Positions 6,698-8,951 of a stretch of 8,951 bases of DNA are shown one piece after another. The translations under genes were made by a program, and so were the position numbers. The stretch spans positions 1 through 8,951 of the forward strand of contig JAAXTT010000052.1 in NCBI GenBank assembly GCA_013336365.1. Direction: 5' to 3'. This DNA comes from Peptococcaceae bacterium (lineage in GTDB: Bacteria > Bacillota > Desulfotomaculia > Desulfotomaculales > Desulfocucumaceae). Position 1 is the stretch's first letter. Each line of letters begins with the position of its first letter. A model generated the notes under the pieces. The model was given only the letters and a program-made list of their open reading frames with translations, did no database searches and was not told the DNA's origin.

Positions 6698-7915
6698 TTG
6701 TCACTAAAGGCCAAGATATATCTATTGTTTGTATATTCAGCCGGTGGTATTCTTCTGTATAATGCGTTTTCCAGTGTGCAGACTGCAGATATCTGGGTTA
6801 TACTGGTGTGGTTTCTGATTGCAACTCCATTGGAAATCAGACCAATTCAAGCCAGTGCTGATTTGCAGTATACTCTTTCATTTATTATCCATTTAACGAT
6901 AATAGTTATTTATGGCTTCTGGGATGCGATAATTGTTGCAGCCCTCGTCACTGCTGTGACTGACCTTTGGGGTAGAAAAGGTATAGTAAAGCTGTTTTTC
7001 AACATCAGCCAGTTTGCGATTTCCATTTATTGTGCAGGGGTATTTTTTGTTTTCTTCAAAAGGACAGATCTGTTACTGACCTTGCCAGATGATATATTTG
7101 CTTTTATTGGTGCAGGTACTGCCTATATACTTGCCAACCTTTTCCTGGTTTCTGCTATTGTAGCATTCACCCTAAGACAGAGTCTGTTTTCTGTTATAAA
7201 AACTGACTTTAAGGTCATAATTCTTAATTATTTGGCACTGGCTCCAATTAGTATGCTAATGGTCCTTTTGTATAAAGATCATCCCCTTACCATGATAATT
7301 ATTGTTCCTCTGCTGATTATTTCTGATTCCAGCTTTCGAAGCTATATTTCATTGAAGATTGAAACGAAAAACACCTTGGAAATATTGGCGGATTTTGTTG
7401 ATAAGAGAGATCATTATACAGCAGAGCATTCTCAGAGGGTTACTGAATATGCCTGCATGATAGCTGATAAACTGGCTATTGATGAAGATACCTATAAAAT
7501 TATTGAGATGGCAGGACGGGTACACGATCTGGGTAAAATTGGTATAAGAGATGATATATTGCTTAAGCCCGGCTATCTAACCAATGAAGAAATGGAAGTC
7601 ATGAAAACTCACCCGGATATTGCCTTTAAAATTTTAGAGCCTCTGAATATGTACAAAAAAGGTTCTGTTTTAGTTAGAGAGCACCATGAACGGTATGACG
7701 GTTCAGGGTATCCTAGAGGCTTGAAAGGCAAAGAAATTAATATCGGCTCTAGAATATTGTCAGTGGCAGATACTTATGATGCCATGACAACAGACCGTCC
7801 CTACCGGAAAGCATTAACCAGGGAGGAGGCTTTGGCTGAGTTGAAGAAACACTCAGGAGGGCAGTTTGACCCGGATGTGGTTGAGGCTTTCTTGATTGCG
7901 TTAGAAAGTGAATAG
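6698..7915 (+). CDS. membrane-anchored HD-GYP domain protein, probable c-di-GMP phosphodiesterase
   Basis: This 405-residue protein has about six or seven hydrophobic segments (about 5-215) forming a membrane sensor-like module, then a short linker and a cytoplasmic HD-GYP domain (about 225-400). The expected metal and catalytic residues are visible: His244 (AEHSQRV), the HD pair His276-Asp277 in VHDLGKIG with Lys280, His305 (THP), His329-His330 (REHHERYDG), GYP at 337-339 within DGSGYPRGLKG, and Asp358 (SVADTYDA). The family hydrolyses cyclic-di-GMP to pGpG or GMP, and the intact motif predicts activity. No GGDEF or receiver domain is present, so input is probably sensed by the membrane part. 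The start is TTG at 6698 with GAAGGTG 7 bases upstream. It is the first gene of an operon with a small membrane protein 18 bases downstream. A c-di-GMP-II-like riboswitch lies about 570 bases past its stop. Confidence 0.93.
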   Translation: MSLKAKIYLLFVYSAGGILLYNAFSSVQTADIWVILVWFLIATPLEIRPIQASADLQYTLSFIIHLTIIVIYGFWDAIIVAALVTAVTDLWGRKGIVKLFFNISQFAISIYCAGVFFVFFKRTDLLLTLPDDIFAFIGAGTAYILANLFLVSAIVAFTLRQSLFSVIKTDFKVIILNYLALAPISMLMVLLYKDHPLTMIIIVPLLIISDSSFRSYISLKIETKNTLEILADFVDKRDHYTAEHSQRVTEYACMIADKLAIDEDTYKIIEMAGRVHDLGKIGIRDDILLKPGYLTNEEMEVMKTHPDIAFKILEPLNMYKKGSVLVREHHERYDGSGYPRGLKGKEINIGSRILSVADTYDAMTTDRPYRKALTREEALAELKKHSGGQFDPDVVEAFLIALESE

Positions 7916-7933
7916 CTGGAGGTAGGATATAAT

Positions 7934-8455
7934 TTGTATTTGTCCCTAATGGTATTTATTGCAGTGTTGATTGCCCTGTTTAGGGGAGGAAGCTGGCAAA
8001 ATCTTATCACCTTTAGATTTAACAAAACTTGGCTGGTTTTAATGTCTATAGGTATTCAGATTGTTATTTTTAATCCTATCTGGGAAAGTTATGCCGGAGG
8101 ATACTCCCTGACCAATATATTTTATGTTGCATCTATTGTTTTTTTGTTGTATTTTATTATTATCAATTACAAGGTTTCCGGCCTTATAATTTACGGTTCA
8201 GGGGTAGTGGCCAATGGAGCCGCTATAATTGCCAATGGGGGCTATATGCCCTCCAGTGTAGAGGCACTTGAAAAAATCAATTCAGGTGCAGCATCTTATA
8301 ATATTGTTCCCATAACAAATGAAACAAATTTAAGATATCTCTGTGATATTTTTTATCTGCCTTATGTCAATGTGTACAGTGTTGGAGATATACTTATAGC
8401 GATAGGAATATTTTTAGTAATCCAGAAAATTATGCTTAATAAAGACGTTAGCTAG
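7934..8455 (+). CDS. small multi-pass membrane protein, DUF5317-like
   Basis: This 173-residue, very hydrophobic protein has about five predicted membrane segments (roughly 1-16, 32-48, 60-78, 82-100 and 148-166). The N-terminal FRGGSWQNLITFRFNKTWLV and the central ANGGYMPSS resemble, from memory, the conserved motifs of DUF5317, a family without known function. The start is TTG at 7934 with a GGAGG 11 bases and an AGG 7 bases upstream; no ATG fits better. It lies 18 bases after the HD-GYP stop, so the two are almost certainly cotranscribed, and a role linked to the sensor or to c-di-GMP output is possible but unproven. The stop is about 25 bases before the riboswitch-like leader. Confidence 0.8.
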   Translation: MYLSLMVFIAVLIALFRGGSWQNLITFRFNKTWLVLMSIGIQIVIFNPIWESYAGGYSLTNIFYVASIVFLLYFIIINYKVSGLIIYGSGVVANGAAIIANGGYMPSSVEALEKINSGAASYNIVPITNETNLRYLCDIFYLPYVNVYSVGDILIAIGIFLVIQKIMLNKDVS

Positions 8456-8480
8456 ATTTTGCAGAGTTATTGATAGTTAT

Positions 8481-8555
8481 GTAGTGTGGAGGCGATAATT
8501 GTCAGGTTCTATTGGACGCTCATAACCTGTACATAGCCGGAGCGTAACCGACCAC
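8481..8555 (+). promoter_or_regulatory. c-di-GMP-II-like riboswitch aptamer
   Basis: The leader shows the layout of the c-di-GMP-II class. P1 GTGG (8486-8489) pairs with CCAC (8552-8555). After a GGA-containing linker, P2 CAGGTT (8503-8508) pairs with AACCTG (8524-8529). Its loop holds TATTGG followed by ACGCTC (8516-8521), which pairs with GAGCGT (8540-8545) to make a pseudoknot. Directly after comes AACCGACC (8546-8553), matching as I recall it the conserved 3' core of the known clostridial aptamer. P1 is short here and the small P3 element (8530-8539) is minimal. The 3' core and P1 strand are also the left arm of the terminator, so ligand binding should prevent termination (an ON switch). 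The class is identified from memory of sequence and topology, without a covariance search. No clear promoter was found between 8440 and 8480. Confidence 0.78.
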
Positions 8556-8577
8556 TTAGTGGTCGGTTTTTGTTTTC
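8546..8577 (+). terminator. riboswitch-controlled intrinsic terminator
   Basis: AACCGACCAC (8546-8555), loop TTA and GTGGTCGGTT (8559-8568) form a perfect 10-bp stem followed by TTTGTTTT. This is a strong rho-independent terminator. Its left arm is the same stretch as the 3' core of the aptamer, so the two structures exclude each other. It lies 36 bases before the first micropeptide ORF, so without read-through the peptide array would not be transcribed from this leader. Confidence 0.93.
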
Positions 8578-8612
8578 TATAGGTTTATATACTAGGAAGG
8601 AGGTGAAGGTAA

Positions 8613-8702
8613 ATGCTACGTTGGTCAACAATGATTCCCTATTCACTGTTGGTGCTGATGATGATGGTCTTGGCAGGAGGTGCAGGTCGCAAGTGGGGTT
8701 AA
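8613..8702 (+). CDS. 29-residue cationic membrane micropeptide, copy 1
   Basis: The ORF has 29 codons plus TAA. The peptide begins MLRWST, has a hydrophobic core MIPYSLLVLMMMVLAGGA (7-24) and ends GRKWG. It has three positive and no negative charges, five methionines and a tryptophan near each end. One membrane helix is predicted; no signal-peptidase or lipobox site is evident. The Shine-Dalgarno AAGGAGGTGA (8597-8606) matches the anti-SD completely, with GGAGG 9 bases before the ATG. Coding status is supported by copy 2, which encodes the same 29 residues with five base changes, all synonymous (codons 2, 12, 24, 25, 29). I do not recognise the family. Size, charge and tandem copies recall type I toxins or secreted peptides, but no antisense RNA or export gene is visible. 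It lies directly behind the riboswitch terminator. Confidence 0.85.
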   Translation: MLRWSTMIPYSLLVLMMMVLAGGAGRKWG

Positions 8703-8773
8703 GTAATTGAAGAATAATGCCGATACGATGTTAATTGCCAAAATAAGGAAGTAGGAAAGGGAGGTGAAGGTAA

Positions 8774-8863
8774 ATGCTGCGTTGGTCAACAATGATTCCC
8801 TATTCACTATTGGTGCTGATGATGATGGTCTTGGCAGGAGGTGCTGGCCGCAAGTGGGGCTAA
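8774..8863 (+). CDS. 29-residue micropeptide, copy 2 (identical protein)
   Basis: This copy encodes exactly the same 29 residues as the copy at 8613, starting 161 bases later. Its Shine-Dalgarno GGGAGGTGA lies at the same distance from the ATG. Differences from copy 1 are CTA/CTG, CTG/CTA, GCA/GCT, GGT/GGC and GGT/GGC, all at third positions. This is the pattern of selection on the protein after duplication, not of a recent exact copy or a non-coding repeat. No terminator or separate promoter was seen between the copies, so they are probably on one transcript. Confidence 0.85.
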   Translation: MLRWSTMIPYSLLVLMMMVLAGGAGRKWG

Positions 8864-8934
8864 GCAAAGGGCCAAAAATATAGATTTGCTTTATATTCGG
8901 ATAAAAAGGAAGTAGGAAAGGGAGGTGAAGGTAA

Positions 8935-8951
8935 ATGCTGCGTTGGTCAAC
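8935..8951 (+). CDS. 29-residue micropeptide, copy 3 (cut by window end)
   Basis: ATG at 8935, again exactly 161 bases after the previous start, opens MLRWS before the window ends. Its 29-base upstream block including the Shine-Dalgarno is identical to that of copy 2, and the visible codons match copy 2 (CTG at codon 2). How many further copies follow cannot be seen. Confidence 0.8.

Larger units (their letters stand above)
8597..8951 (+). repeat. tandem array of 161-bp units carrying the micropeptide ORF
   Basis: At least three units are present. Each has a leader block with the Shine-Dalgarno (29 bases identical at 8745-8773 and 8906-8934; the first unit shares only the last 14 or so bases) and a 90-base ORF. 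The units are separated by a 42-base spacer (8703-8744 and 8864-8905) that has the same length but unrelated sequence. The period is 161 bases in both observable intervals. Confidence 0.9.

Noticed and set aside
8481..8577. Fluoride (crcB) riboswitch, because of GGCGAT near the 5' end
   Set aside because: The following conserved fluoride-aptamer segments are absent, whereas the P2, pseudoknot and AACCGACC order matches c-di-GMP-II.
8643..8867. Minus-strand 74-codon ORF opposite the micropeptide array
   Set aside because: It spans the antisense of two repeat units including the divergent spacer and lacks a ribosome-binding site; the synonymous pattern fits the plus strand.
8597..8951. CRISPR-like array from regular repeats
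   Set aside because: The repeated part is a 119-base leader plus ORF with Shine-Dalgarno and synonymous changes, and the 42-base spacers are too few and the repeats too long for CRISPR.

Overview
The window looks like a chromosomal segment of a low-to-mid GC, Gram-positive-type anaerobe of the class Clostridia, perhaps Peptococcaceae or a syntrophic relative. This is an inference. It rests on a textbook CtsR heat-shock operator, very purine-rich Shine-Dalgarno sites, frequent TTG/GTG (and one probable CTG) starts, CCA-encoding tRNA genes, and a leader resembling the c-di-GMP-II riboswitch, a class known mainly from Clostridia. No species is claimed.

Layout. Bases 1-205 hold a minus-strand tRNA-Leu(UAG) with its own promoter and a likely terminator. 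Bases 315-1478 (+) encode a 12-helix major facilitator drug-type exporter. Its 3' end runs into a long perfect hairpin that also ends the minus-strand tRNA operon His(GUG)-Gln(UUG)-Lys(UUU) at 1518-1779, which is driven by a strong promoter at 1823-1851. Bases 1949-6411 form a minus-strand block: a DnaJ-type J-domain co-chaperone and the disaggregase ClpB in an operon, followed by a DnaC/DnaI-like helicase-loader ATPase. The chaperone operon has a TTGACA-17-TATATT promoter with a perfect CtsR operator just downstream of the -10. DnaJ and ClpB would work together, with DnaK encoded elsewhere, in rescuing aggregated proteins. Bases 6698-8455 (+) form a two-gene operon: a membrane-anchored HD-GYP cyclic-di-GMP phosphodiesterase and a small DUF5317-like membrane protein.

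The most interesting part is the right end, 8481-8951. A leader with the pseudoknot topology and core sequence of a c-di-GMP-II aptamer overlaps a strong intrinsic terminator. It is followed by at least three tandem copies, repeating every 161 bp, of a 29-codon ORF with a near-perfect Shine-Dalgarno. The two complete copies differ at five bases, all synonymous, so the peptide sequence appears to be under selection. The peptide is cationic with a single hydrophobic segment. The arrangement suggests a c-di-GMP-controlled multi-copy micropeptide locus placed directly downstream of a c-di-GMP phosphodiesterase gene. The array continues past the window edge.
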